In this document: piece after piece, positions 46,035 through 53,927 of the stretch | How the letters are laid out: every line of letters starts with the position of its first letter | Position numbering within the stretch: the stretch's first letter is position 1 | Assembly (NCBI RefSeq): GCF_000009985.1 | Contig: NC_007626.1 | Span: forward strand, 4,755,789-4,819,788 | DNA length: 64,000 nucleotides | Source of the DNA: Paramagnetospirillum magneticum AMB-1 | Lineage (GTDB): Bacteria > Pseudomonadota > Alphaproteobacteria > Rhodospirillales > Magnetospirillaceae | Direction of reading: 5' to 3' | The notes under the pieces: model-generated | What the model saw: only the letters and a program-made list of their open reading frames with translations | Database searches by the model: none | Told to the model about the DNA's origin: nothing | Made by a program: the position numbers and the translations under genes

Positions 46035-46964
46035 ATGATCGTCTCGGCCAGCTATCGCACCGACATTCCGGCCTTTTACGGCCGCTGGTTCCTCAACCGC
46101 TTTCGCGCCGGATGGGCCAAGGCGGTCAATCCCTATGGCCGCCAGATCTCCACCATTCCGTTACGAAGCGGCGTGGACGGCTTCGTCTTCTGGACGCGCA
46201 ATCCCGGCCCGTTCCGCGACGCCCTGGACGAGATCCGCCGGGCGGGCCTGCCCTTTGTCCTTCAGGTCACCCTGACCGGCTATCCCCGCGCCCTGGAAAG
46301 CTCGGTGATCGAGGTCGAGCGCTCGCTGGCCCTGATGTCCGATCTGGCCCGCGCCCATGGCCCCCGGGTGGTGGCGTGGCGCTATGACCCCATCCTCGCC
46401 ACCTCGGCCACCCCGCTGGACTGGCACGAGGACAATTTCGCCAGGCTGGCGGCGCGGCTGGAGGGCATCACCGACGAGGTCTCGGTGTCGTTCGCCACCC
46501 TCTACCGCAAGACCGAGCGCAATCTGGCGGCGGCGGCGCGCGCCCACCACTTCGGCTGGAGCGACCCGGCGCCCGAGGACAAGCGCGGCTTGCTGCGCAG
46601 TCTGGCGGAACGGGCGGCCGGTCACGGCATCCGTCTGACGCTGTGCTCGCAACCTGATCTGCTGACGGCCGGCATTGAACCGTCGTCCTGCGTCGATGCA
46701 CGGCGGCTGGAGGATGTGGCGAAGAATTGGGGACTCGATCGGCGGATCGCCGCCAAGGTCAAGGGCAACCGCCCCGGCTGCCTGTGCCACGAAAGCCGCG
46801 ACATCGGCGAATACGACACCTGCCCGCACGGCTGTACCTATTGCTATGCCGTGGGCTCGCGCACCCTGGCCAAGCGCCGCTTCGCCGAGCATGACCCGGA
46901 CTCGGAATTCCTGCTGCCGCCGCCCTGGCTGGACGCCGTGGAAAAGCCGCAGACCCTGCTGTGA
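46035..46964 (+). CDS. DUF1848 family Fe-S protein
   Basis: A 309-residue protein. It begins MIVSASYRTDIPAFYGRWFL with FVFWTRNPGPF at about residues 50-60, and ends with a cysteine cluster (CLCHESRDIGEYDTCPHGCTYCYAVG) that should hold an iron-sulphur centre. This is the DUF1848 pattern, distantly like spore photoproduct lyase and radical-SAM barrels, but the spacing is not the standard CxxxCxxC at the N-terminus. No function is known. ATG 46035 has GGGGAA upstream. Confidence 0.85.
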   Translation: MIVSASYRTDIPAFYGRWFLNRFRAGWAKAVNPYGRQISTIPLRSGVDGFVFWTRNPGPFRDALDEIRRAGLPFVLQVTLTGYPRALESSVIEVERSLALMSDLARAHGPRVVAWRYDPILATSATPLDWHEDNFARLAARLEGITDEVSVSFATLYRKTERNLAAAARAHHFGWSDPAPEDKRGLLRSLAERAAGHGIRLTLCSQPDLLTAGIEPSSCVDARRLEDVAKNWGLDRRIAAKVKGNRPGCLCHESRDIGEYDTCPHGCTYCYAVGSRTLAKRRFAEHDPDSEFLLPPPWLDAVEKPQTLL

Positions 46965-46989
46965 TGCAGAGGCCGTGACGACGTCACGG

Positions 46990-47061
46990 CTAGGCCCAAG
47001 GGGGCGCGCCGCTTATGCGGCGAAAGCCAAGCCGCCACCGGCGGCGCCCGGCGATTGAGGG
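46990..47061. repeat. Hairpin repeat family 3, copy 2
   Basis: CGCCGC, TTAT, GCGGCG at 47007-47022 followed by AAAGCC, ending in GCGCCCGGCGATTGAGGG at 47044-47061. Compared with copy 1 the stem has exchanged G-C for C-G pairs, so pairing is kept. It lies directly after the DUF1848 gene. Confidence 0.75.
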
Positions 47062-47076
47062 GCAGCAAAAATAAGT

Positions 47077-47115
47077 GCGGCGGCCGGTGCCAGGGGGGGA
47101 AGCACCGGCCGCCGC
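47077..47115. terminator. Perfect 14-bp hairpin in the DUF1848-acnB gap
   Basis: GCGGCGGCCGGTGC (47077-47090) pairs fully with GCACCGGCCGCCGC (47102-47115). On the minus strand it is followed by ACTTATTTTT, on the plus strand it is preceded by AAAAATAAGT, so it resembles a terminator read leftwards. The rest of this 463-base gap (46965-47427) holds repeat copy 2 and, near 47290-47420, the presumed acnB promoter, in which I cannot pick clear -35/-10 boxes. Confidence 0.6.
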
Positions 47116-47427
47116 GTCTGGCCGGCTCACCGCCCGTAGAGGGGACGGGGGGCGGGAGCCTTGGTGGGGGGCCATGGCGGGGATCATGGGAGGCAATTGT
47201 GGCGATTTCATGGACGCCATGCGAACCGGCCCCAAGAATTTGTCTTTTCCCCAGGCCGGGGTTGGGGGTAGTTTTCTTCCGCTTGAACCCCCACTTAAGG
47301 GTGGTATCCTGCGCGCCGGACACCGGGGACCTCGGCAACAGCCAAGGTCGCGGTGTTTGCGTGCGTCCAACGGATCGGCCGAACCACCCGGAAGTGGGGC
47401 CGCAACCTTGATCGAGAGGATTACGCC

Positions 47428-50013
47428 GTGCTTGAAGCCTATCGCCAGCATGTCGCCGAACGCGCCGCGCTCGGAATTCCCCCCCTGCCGCTGTCGGCCG
47501 AGCAGACCGAGGCTCTGGTGGGCCTGCTGCAGAACCCGCCCAAGGGCGAGGAACAGGCCCTCGTCGATCTGATCACCTATCGCGTCCCCGCCGGCGTGGA
47601 CGACGCCGCCAAGATCAAGGCCGAATTCCTGGACAAGGTGGCCAAGGGCACCGTCGCCTGCGCGCTGATCAGCCGCGAGACGGCCACCCAGCTGCTGGGC
47701 ACCATGCTGGGCGGCTTCAACGTCAAGCCGCTGATCGAGCTGCTGTCCGACGCCAAGGTTGGCGCCGTGGCCGCCGAGGGGCTGAAGAAGACCCTGCTGG
47801 TGTTCGACTTCTTCCACGACGTCAAGGAACTGGCCGACAAGGGCAATGCCAACGCCAAGGCGGTGCTGCAGTCCTGGGCCGACGCCGAGTGGTTCACCTC
47901 GCGTCCGGAAGTGCCGAAGTCCCTGACCGTCACCATCTTCAAGGTGACCGGCGAGACCAACACCGACGACCTGTCGCCGGCGCCCGACGCCTGGAGCCGC
48001 CCCGACATCCCCCTGCATGCCCTGGCCATGCTGAAGAACCCCCGTCCCGGCATCGAAGCCGACGAGCCCGGCAACCGCGGCCCCTTGAAGCAGTTGGACG
48101 CCCTGGCCAAGAAGGGCAACCTGGTGGCCTATGTGGGCGACGTGGTCGGCACCGGCTCGAGCCGCAAGTCGGCGACCAATTCGGTGCTGTGGTTCACCGG
48201 CGAGGACATTCCCTACGTCCCCAACAAGCGCTTCGGCGGCGTGTGCCTGGGCACCAAGATCGCCCCCATCTTCTACAACACCATGGAAGATGCCGGCGCC
48301 CTGCCCATCGAGCTGGACGTCAACCAGATGAACATGGGCGACGTGGTCGAACTGCGCCCCTATGAGGGCAAGGCGCTGAAGGACGGCAAGGTCATCGCCG
48401 AATTCACCGTCAAGTCCGAGGTGATCTTCGACGAAGTGCGCGCCGGCGGCCGCATTCCGCTGATCATCGGCCGCGGCCTGACCGCCAAGGCCCGCGAGGC
48501 CCTGGGTCTGCCGGTCTCCACCCTGTTCCGCCTGCCGGCCGTTCCCAAGGACACCGGCAAGGGCTTCTCGCTGGCCCAGAAGATGGTCGGCCGCGCCTGT
48601 GGCCTGCCCGAGGGCAAGGGCATGCGTCCCGGCACCTATTGCGAGCCCAAGATGACCACGGTCGGCTCGCAGGACACCACCGGCCCCATGACCCGCGACG
48701 AGTTGAAGGATCTGGCCTGTCTCGGCTTCTCCGCCGACATGGTGATGCAGTCCTTCTGCCACACCGCCGCCTACCCCAAGCTGGTGGACGTCAAGACCCA
48801 CCGCGAGCTGCCGGGCTTCATCTCCACCCGTGGCGGCGTGGCCCTGCGTCCCGGCGACGGCGTCATCCATTCCTGGCTGAACCGCCTGCTGCTGCCCGAC
48901 ACCGTGGGCACCGGCGGTGATTCCCACACCCGCTTCCCCATCGGCATCTCCTTCCCGGCCGGCTCCGGCCTGGTGGCCTTCGCCGCCGCCACCGGCGTCA
49001 TGCCGCTGGACATGCCGGAATCGGTGCTGGTGCGCTTCAAGGGCAAGATGCAGCCCGGCGTCACCCTGCGTGACCTGGTCAACGCCATCCCCCTTTACGC
49101 CATCCGCGCCGGCCTGCTGACCGTGGAGAAGAAGGGCAAGAAGAACGTCTTCTCCGGCCGCATCCTGGAGATCGAGGGCCTTCCCGACCTCAAGGTCGAG
49201 CAGGCGTTCGAGCTGTCCGACGCCGCCGCCGAGCGTTCGGCCGCCGCCTGCTCGGTGCGCCTGGATAAGGCTCCGATCATCGAGTACATGACGTCCAACA
49301 TCACCCTGATGAAGTGGATGATCGCCAACGGCTACGAGGATGCCCGCACGCTGGGCCGCCGCATCAAGGCCATGGAGGCCTGGATCAAGAAGCCGGACCT
49401 GCTGGCCCCCGATGCCGATGCCGAATACGCCGCCGTGATCGAGATCGATCTGGCCGACGTCAAGGAGCCCATCGTCGCCTGCCCGAACGATCCCGACGAC
49501 GTCAAGCTGCTGTCCGAAGTGGCCGGCGCCAAGATCGACGAGGTGTTCATCGGCTCGTGCATGACCAATATCGGTCACTTCCGCGCCGCCGGTAAGGTGC
49601 TGGAGGGCAAGTCCGACATCCCGACGCGGCTGTGGATCGCGCCCCCCACCAAGATGGACGCCATGATCCTCAACGAGGAAGGCTACTACTCGGTGCTGGG
49701 CAAATCGGGCGCCCGCATGGAGATGCCCGGCTGCAGCCTGTGCATGGGCAACCAGGCGCAGATCCGCAAGGGCTCGACCGCCATGTCCACCTCGACCCGC
49801 AACTTCCCCAACCGCCTGGGCATCGACACCAACGTCTATCTCGGCTCGGCCGAGTTGGCCGCCGTCTGCGCCCTGATGGGCAAGATCCCGACGGTCGCCG
49901 AGTATCTGGAGCAGGTGAACGTGGTCAATGCCAAGGCCGCCGACGTCTACCGCTACATGAACTTCGACAAGATCGCCGAGTTCAGCGACGTGGCCGCCAA
50001 GGTCGCCGTCTGA
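47428..50013 (+). CDS. acnB: Aconitate hydratase B
   Basis: An 861-residue AcnB, converting citrate to isocitrate in the TCA cycle. The N-terminus (LEAYRQHVAERAALGIPPLP) aligns with E. coli AcnB, which fixes the start at GTG 47428 behind GAGAGGA; ATG-like codons upstream would add an unrelated leader. Cluster ligands are in FIGSCMTNIGHF and MPGCSLCMGNQ, and the swivel domain precedes the catalytic domains as in the B type. A strong terminator follows. Confidence 0.97.
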   Translation: MLEAYRQHVAERAALGIPPLPLSAEQTEALVGLLQNPPKGEEQALVDLITYRVPAGVDDAAKIKAEFLDKVAKGTVACALISRETATQLLGTMLGGFNVKPLIELLSDAKVGAVAAEGLKKTLLVFDFFHDVKELADKGNANAKAVLQSWADAEWFTSRPEVPKSLTVTIFKVTGETNTDDLSPAPDAWSRPDIPLHALAMLKNPRPGIEADEPGNRGPLKQLDALAKKGNLVAYVGDVVGTGSSRKSATNSVLWFTGEDIPYVPNKRFGGVCLGTKIAPIFYNTMEDAGALPIELDVNQMNMGDVVELRPYEGKALKDGKVIAEFTVKSEVIFDEVRAGGRIPLIIGRGLTAKAREALGLPVSTLFRLPAVPKDTGKGFSLAQKMVGRACGLPEGKGMRPGTYCEPKMTTVGSQDTTGPMTRDELKDLACLGFSADMVMQSFCHTAAYPKLVDVKTHRELPGFISTRGGVALRPGDGVIHSWLNRLLLPDTVGTGGDSHTRFPIGISFPAGSGLVAFAAATGVMPLDMPESVLVRFKGKMQPGVTLRDLVNAIPLYAIRAGLLTVEKKGKKNVFSGRILEIEGLPDLKVEQAFELSDAAAERSAAACSVRLDKAPIIEYMTSNITLMKWMIANGYEDARTLGRRIKAMEAWIKKPDLLAPDADAEYAAVIEIDLADVKEPIVACPNDPDDVKLLSEVAGAKIDEVFIGSCMTNIGHFRAAGKVLEGKSDIPTRLWIAPPTKMDAMILNEEGYYSVLGKSGARMEMPGCSLCMGNQAQIRKGSTAMSTSTRNFPNRLGIDTNVYLGSAELAAVCALMGKIPTVAEYLEQVNVVNAKAADVYRYMNFDKIAEFSDVAAKVAV

Positions 50014-50035
50014 ACCGACGGAACCTGATCAAGGC

Positions 50036-50070
50036 AAAGCCCCCGCCGGGAGACCGGCGGGGGCTTTTTC
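50036..50070 (+). terminator. Rho-independent terminator of acnB
   Basis: AAAGCCCCCGCCGG, a GAGA loop and CCGGCGGGGGCTTT followed by TTC, starting 23 bases after the acnB stop. The stem is 14 bp; because AAA precedes it, it can also stop transcripts arriving from the hemerythrin gene. Confidence 0.92.
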
Positions 50071-50105
50071 CTGTCGGGGGGTGTCGATGATGACCCCCTT
50101 CGCCC

Positions 50106-50591
50106 TCAGTGCCCCACCCCGGCGATCTGCTCGGACAGGGCGACGGCGGCGCGCTGGCGCTTCTTGGCGTCCTGGGTCTCGGCCTGATACTTCAGCACAT
50201 AGGGCTTCATGCGCAGATCGGACTGGATGATGTGATCGACCAGCCATTCGCGTAGAAAGCCGCCCAGCCCGCGGATCATCTCGTCACGGGCCGTCCCGGT
50301 GGCCTGGGTGTATTGCTGGGCGATTCCCGTCAGCTGCTTGAGAACGTCCCGGTGCCCATGGCGGTGGGAATCATGGTAGGGGTAGCGGATCAGCACCTGG
50401 ATCTCTTCCTCGCGCTTGAAATGGGCGCCGGTGTATTCCACCAGCCCCAGCAGCACGCGGGCGACCCGCTTGTGGTCGATCTTGCCGACCACGGCAGCCT
50501 CGAAGACGTTGATCATGTCGACCAGATGCCGGTGATCCGCATCGATGGTCTCGTCGCCCACGCTCATGGCCTCACGCCACGCAATGGTCAT
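50106..50591 (-). CDS. Bacteriohemerythrin
   Basis: A 161-residue four-helix O2-binding protein. The di-iron ligands are seen in DADHRHLVDM, GAHFKREEEIQ, YHDSHRHGHRDV and WLVDHIIQSD, matching the H...HxxxE...HxxxH...HxxxD pattern. It stores or senses oxygen in the cytoplasm and fits a microaerobic organism with a cbb3 oxidase. ATG 50591. A palindromic site lies 72 bases upstream. Confidence 0.93.
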   Translation of the reverse strand: MTIAWREAMSVGDETIDADHRHLVDMINVFEAAVVGKIDHKRVARVLLGLVEYTGAHFKREEEIQVLIRYPYHDSHRHGHRDVLKQLTGIAQQYTQATGTARDEMIRGLGGFLREWLVDHIIQSDLRMKPYVLKYQAETQDAKKRQRAAVALSEQIAGVGH

Positions 50592-50662
50592 GGCCTCGCC
50601 CCTTTTCTGGCCCACCCCTCAAAGAGGATAGCCGGGGCGCGACAACTGGGGCCATATCCATT

Positions 50663-50701
50663 TCGGTAAAGTTCTACCGATGGCAGCGATACCTTGGTAT
50701 A
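50663..50701. promoter_or_regulatory. Two adjacent inverted repeats upstream of the hemerythrin gene
   Basis: TCGGTAAAGTTCTACCGA (50663-50680, 6-base arms) is followed ten bases on by ATACCTTGGTAT (50690-50701). Both carry GGTA/TACC half-sites, suggesting a repeated operator. The regulator is unknown. Confidence 0.5.
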
Positions 50702-50718
50702 GGGGCTGCTTGGCAGGC

Positions 50719-50880
50719 TGCGGAGAGACCCCCCTTTGGGGGCTTTTGCCCCCGATCCCCCAATCGGGAAGCACCGCTTCCCGAACCCTTCAGCTTTTTA
50801 AAAATGCTGGAGGTTCGGAGGCTGTGCCTCCGAACGGGTCGAGGCGGTCGCCCTGCCGCGCAGCGGGGTTCTTCCCCAGC
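50719..50880. repeat. Palindromic repeat family 1, copy C
   Basis: Nested inverted repeats: CCCCCCTTTGGGGG, CGGGAAGCACCGCTTCCCG, an AT-rich centre (CTTTTTAAAAATG) flanked by arms, and CGGAGGCTGTGCCTCCG. The right half is almost the same as copy A (5960-6020). It lies between the hemerythrin gene start and the glucosaminidase gene end. With the inverted repeats at 50663 it fills the 323-base gap. Confidence 0.8.
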
Positions 50881-50914
50881 CTGCCAGAGCGCGTCAGTTT
50901 CAAACTGAAGAACT

Positions 50915-51844
50915 CTAACCTCGCCGCGCCTGGACCCGGCCCAGCCGGGCCTGATCGTAACGATTCAGGTCGTTACGGCGGATCAGGGCGCGGATGGTCT
51001 GCACATAGGCGTCGCCGCGCTCGGAATAGGTGGACAAGGCTGCCGCCAGGGCATGGCCATCCGGACGCATCCCCTCGGCGCGGGCCTGAGCGCGGGCCCG
51101 GCGCAGCCCGTCATAGGCGCGGTGGGTGTTGAGGTTGTGCACATAGGCGCGCACCGCCTCGTACAGGGTAGCGAAGCTGCGCATGCCGCTGCCGTCGGCC
51201 GAGACTTCGACCGTGTGGCCGAACAGGTTGCGCGAGCGGCGGACCAGCTTGGAGGTCCCCCAGCCGGATTCCTCGGCCGACTGGGCCAGGGCCAGGGACG
51301 GCGGCACCACGTCGACGCGCGACAGCAGCTTGCGCAGGTTGCCGTCCTCCACGTCGTAGCGCTCGGCCAGTTCGGCCAGCCAGGTGTGATCCGATGCCGG
51401 AATATGCAGACGGTTGGCCTTGCGGTTCATGATGTCGAGCAGGCGCGAGCGCTCTGCGGCGATTTCCTCGTCCACCGCCAGTACCAGCGGCAGCATGACG
51501 CGCAGGAACACCGCCTTCTTGCCCTCGATGTCGGGCAGATCGTCGATATCGCCGGGAACATTGGAAAGGAACAGCGGCGGCACCTCGGCCTGACCGGCGG
51601 CGACCGCCTCAAGGCGATAGCCCATGCGGTCGAGGGCCAGATTGAGGCGGGCGGCGCTGCTGACGTCATCGCCGGTGAGGCTTGCGGCTTGCGGGGCGGC
51701 AGCCGGCTGGACCTGGGGGCGGGCCACCGCGACAGGCGCGGCGGTATCATGAAGTACCATCCAGTACAGACCGCCAACCGCGCCGAGAACGGCGAGGACA
51801 CTAAGGGCGGAAAATACTCGGGATCCGATCGACCCGACTCGCAT
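50915..51844 (-). CDS. Bax-like glucosaminidase
   Basis: A 309-residue protein with an N-terminal signal-anchor (VFSALSVLAVLGAVGGLYWM, about residues 10-29) and a C-terminal glucosaminidase domain. SLALAQSAEESGWGTSKLVRRSRNLFG contains the conserved glutamate region. It is expected to cut or bind peptidoglycan in the periplasm. ATG 51844 is chosen for the GGAGG site nine bases upstream. A possible FNR box is 58 bases upstream. Confidence 0.88.
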   Translation of the reverse strand: MRVGSIGSRVFSALSVLAVLGAVGGLYWMVLHDTAAPVAVARPQVQPAAAPQAASLTGDDVSSAARLNLALDRMGYRLEAVAAGQAEVPPLFLSNVPGDIDDLPDIEGKKAVFLRVMLPLVLAVDEEIAAERSRLLDIMNRKANRLHIPASDHTWLAELAERYDVEDGNLRKLLSRVDVVPPSLALAQSAEESGWGTSKLVRRSRNLFGHTVEVSADGSGMRSFATLYEAVRAYVHNLNTHRAYDGLRRARAQARAEGMRPDGHALAAALSTYSERGDAYVQTIRALIRRNDLNRYDQARLGRVQARRG

Positions 51845-51901
51845 ACGGCGCGGCCTCCGTTTGTTGCAGTGCAATATCGAGGAGGACTTTACCCGAGGCG
51901 A

Positions 51902-51915
51902 TTGAGGTAAATCAA
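51902..51915 (-). promoter_or_regulatory. Possible FNR box before the glucosaminidase gene
   Basis: TTGAGGTAAATCAA has one perfect half-site (ATCAA) and one with a single change (TTGAG). On the minus strand GATATT lies about where a -10 element should be for a class II site. Weaker than the ccoN box. Confidence 0.35.
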
Positions 51916-52005
51916 CCCAAAACCGCCTGATATACGAACGGAAACAGAACATGCCCCGGGCCGGAGCCACGGGGCATGCCGATTAAACCGAGAATAAAGA
52001 GGCGG

Positions 52006-52554
52006 TTAGTCCACCGCCTGGACGGCCATCACCTCGGGAACATAATACTTCAGCATGTTCTCGATGCCATGCTTCAGGGTGGCGCTGGACGAGGGGCAGC
52101 CGGAACAGGCGCCCTGCAGGTGCAGGTAGACGATGCCGTCCTCGAAGGCGCGGAAGATGATGTCGCCGCCGTCCTGGGCCACGGCCGGACGCACGCGGGT
52201 GTCCAGCAGCTCCTTGATCTGCATGACGATGCCATCGTCGTCGCCCGACGCGGCCGCCGCCTCGGAGCCGGGATTGATCACCGGATCGCCGGAATTGTAG
52301 TGGTCCATGATGGCCGCCAGCACCTGGGGCTTGACCACCTGCCAGTCAGCGGCATCGAGCTTGGCCACGGTGATGAAGTCGGTGCCGAGGAACACGCTGC
52401 CCACGCCGTCGATGGCGAACAGGCGGGTGGCGAGCGGCGAGCCCGAAGCCCGCGAGGCCTCGGCGAAATCGGCGGTCCCCTGGCCCATCACCACGGTGCC
52501 GGGAAGGAACTTCAGGGTGGCGGGATTGGGGGTGGGTTCGGTCTGGATGAACAT
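52006..52554 (-). CDS. Nfu-type Fe-S cluster carrier
   Basis: A 182-residue protein with an N-terminal Nfu_N domain (MFIQTEPTPNPATLKFLPG) and a C-terminal NifU-like domain (RPAVAQDGGDIIFRAFEDG, then GACSGCPSSSATLKHGIENML with the CxxC that holds a [4Fe-4S] cluster). It delivers clusters to target proteins; the neighbouring Fe-S enzymes (AcnB, FNR) are plausible clients. Start at ATG 52554. Confidence 0.95.
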   Translation of the reverse strand: MFIQTEPTPNPATLKFLPGTVVMGQGTADFAEASRASGSPLATRLFAIDGVGSVFLGTDFITVAKLDAADWQVVKPQVLAAIMDHYNSGDPVINPGSEAAAASGDDDGIVMQIKELLDTRVRPAVAQDGGDIIFRAFEDGIVYLHLQGACSGCPSSSATLKHGIENMLKYYVPEVMAVQAVD

Positions 52555-52631
52555 GGGGGTCCTTACGCTTCGGAGCACGAAAACTGCCTCTAGTAGATGG
52601 CGACGCCTATCTCCGAGTCAAGGAGTAGGAT

Positions 52632-52683
52632 GAAGCCCGACCGACGTCCCGATGAATTCATCGGGGCGCCCGGCGATTGAGGG
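52632..52683. repeat. Hairpin repeat family 3, copy 3
   Basis: The palindrome CCCGATGAATTCATCGGG (52648-52665) is directly followed by GCGCCCGGCGATTGAGGG (52666-52683). The stem differs from copies 1 and 2 but the 18-base end is identical. It lies between the UspA gene end and the Nfu gene start. Confidence 0.75.
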
Positions 52684-52689
52684 CGTATC

Positions 52690-53157
52690 CTAGGTGATGG
52701 CATCGATCTGTTCGGCCGTCAGGCTGCCGGGAACCAGGGTCAACGGCACGCGGAGCTTGCCGATATATTTCCCCGTCAGCGCCGTCACCAGTGGCCCCGG
52801 ACCACCCGGCCCGGTATCGGCGGCCAGCACCAGCACCGAGATGGAGGGCTCTTCGGTAATCAGGGCGATCAGTTCGTCCCGGGGATTGCCCTCGCGCACA
52901 TGAAGCACCGGAAGATGGCCTGACATCTGGTTGACGTCGCCGGCCAGACGGTTGAGCAATTCCTCCGCCGCCTCGCGGGCCTCGGCGCGCATCAGATTGC
53001 CGATGGAGGCGAAATGCTCGTACTCGGTGGGCTCGATCACCCGCAACAGCGCCACCTGCCCGTCCGAGGAGCGGGCGCGGCGGCAGGCGAAGCGCAACGC
53101 CGCCTGCATCTCGGGCGAATCGTCCACAACCACCAGGAAAACACGATTGGTCGGCAT
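52690..53157 (-). CDS. Universal stress protein (UspA family)
   Basis: A 155-residue single UspA domain: FLVVVDDSPEMQAALRFACRRA at the N-terminus and a C-terminal loop GPGGPGPLVTALTGKYIGKL in place of a strict GxxGxGxxS nucleotide site, so ATP binding is uncertain. GGGGAGGA precedes the ATG. It is the last gene of the tauE-TIGR02186-usp run. Confidence 0.9.
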   Translation of the reverse strand: MPTNRVFLVVVDDSPEMQAALRFACRRARSSDGQVALLRVIEPTEYEHFASIGNLMRAEAREAAEELLNRLAGDVNQMSGHLPVLHVREGNPRDELIALITEEPSISVLVLAADTGPGGPGPLVTALTGKYIGKLRVPLTLVPGSLTAEQIDAIT

Positions 53158-53177
53158 GATGTCCTCCCCGGAAATGA

Positions 53178-53927
53178 TCAGGCTTTCTTGAACACCACCG
53201 CCGCCAGCCAGCCGGCCAGAGCCGCCAGCGCGATGGCGATGAGACCGTAGGCCGCCGCCTGATGATGGGCGAAGTCAAAGACATCGGCACCGATGCCGAT
53301 CTTGCTGACCACCAGCGGTGTGGTCTGGGCACTGACCACTTGGCCGCCGGACATCAGATAGACCTCGACCATATAGACCCCCACCGGCACGTTGGCGGGG
53401 AAATGCACGTCGGTGCGGAACAGGCGCTGGCTCAGCATGCCGATATCGAGCACCTTGTCGCCGTACAACCCCTTCTTCTGGTTCAGCCGGAACAGGGCCT
53501 GGCGGTACTGTTCCAGGTTGGACCCCGCATCCTTCACCCGGATGTCCAGATCCAGATGCTCCAGCCCGATCTGATGGCGGTCCAGGATGGCGGGCGACGC
53601 CAGCTGGTCCAGCGGACGGGTCGAGGCCACCTGATAGAACGAGGGCGCGTTGTCCACCTTGGCGATGCCGGAGTTGATCCAGATGCCGGCGGTACGGTCC
53701 TTGCGCCGCAGGGTCTCGGCCTTGTTGGGGCCGCGCACCACCACCACCACGTCGCCCGCTTTGCCGCCGTCCATCTCCTCGATGGCGCCGAACAGCAGCA
53801 CGTCCGTTCCGGCGAAACCGGTGGTGATGGCCACCAGATGCTTGGACAGATCCGCCACCAGCGGCTCCACCGCCCAGGCGGACGGAGCCGGGATCAGCAG
53901 GACGAGAAGAAGAAGCAGGCGTTTCAT
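53178..53927 (-). CDS. TIGR02186-type exported membrane protein
   Basis: A 249-residue protein with a signal peptide (MKRLLLLLVLLIPAPSAWAVE), a periplasmic beta-rich domain (ITTGFAGTDVLLFGAIEE, VVVVVRGPNKAETLRRKDR, FPANVPVGVYMVEVYLMSGG) and a C-terminal helix (AAAYGLIAIALAALAGWLAAVVF). This matches the alphaproteobacterial TIGR02186 family, regularly found next to TauE/SafE transporters. Function unproven. Its start overlaps the TauE stop by one base, so it probably works with that transporter. Confidence 0.85.
   Translation of the reverse strand: MKRLLLLLVLLIPAPSAWAVEPLVADLSKHLVAITTGFAGTDVLLFGAIEEMDGGKAGDVVVVVRGPNKAETLRRKDRTAGIWINSGIAKVDNAPSFYQVASTRPLDQLASPAILDRHQIGLEHLDLDIRVKDAGSNLEQYRQALFRLNQKKGLYGDKVLDIGMLSQRLFRTDVHFPANVPVGVYMVEVYLMSGGQVVSAQTTPLVVSKIGIGADVFDFAHHQAAAYGLIAIALAALAGWLAAVVFKKA

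Noticed and set aside
46990..49578. A long minus-strand open frame opposite acnB
   Set aside because: The translation is biased (His, Gly, Asp, Gln) and has no family features; acnB on the plus strand is certain.
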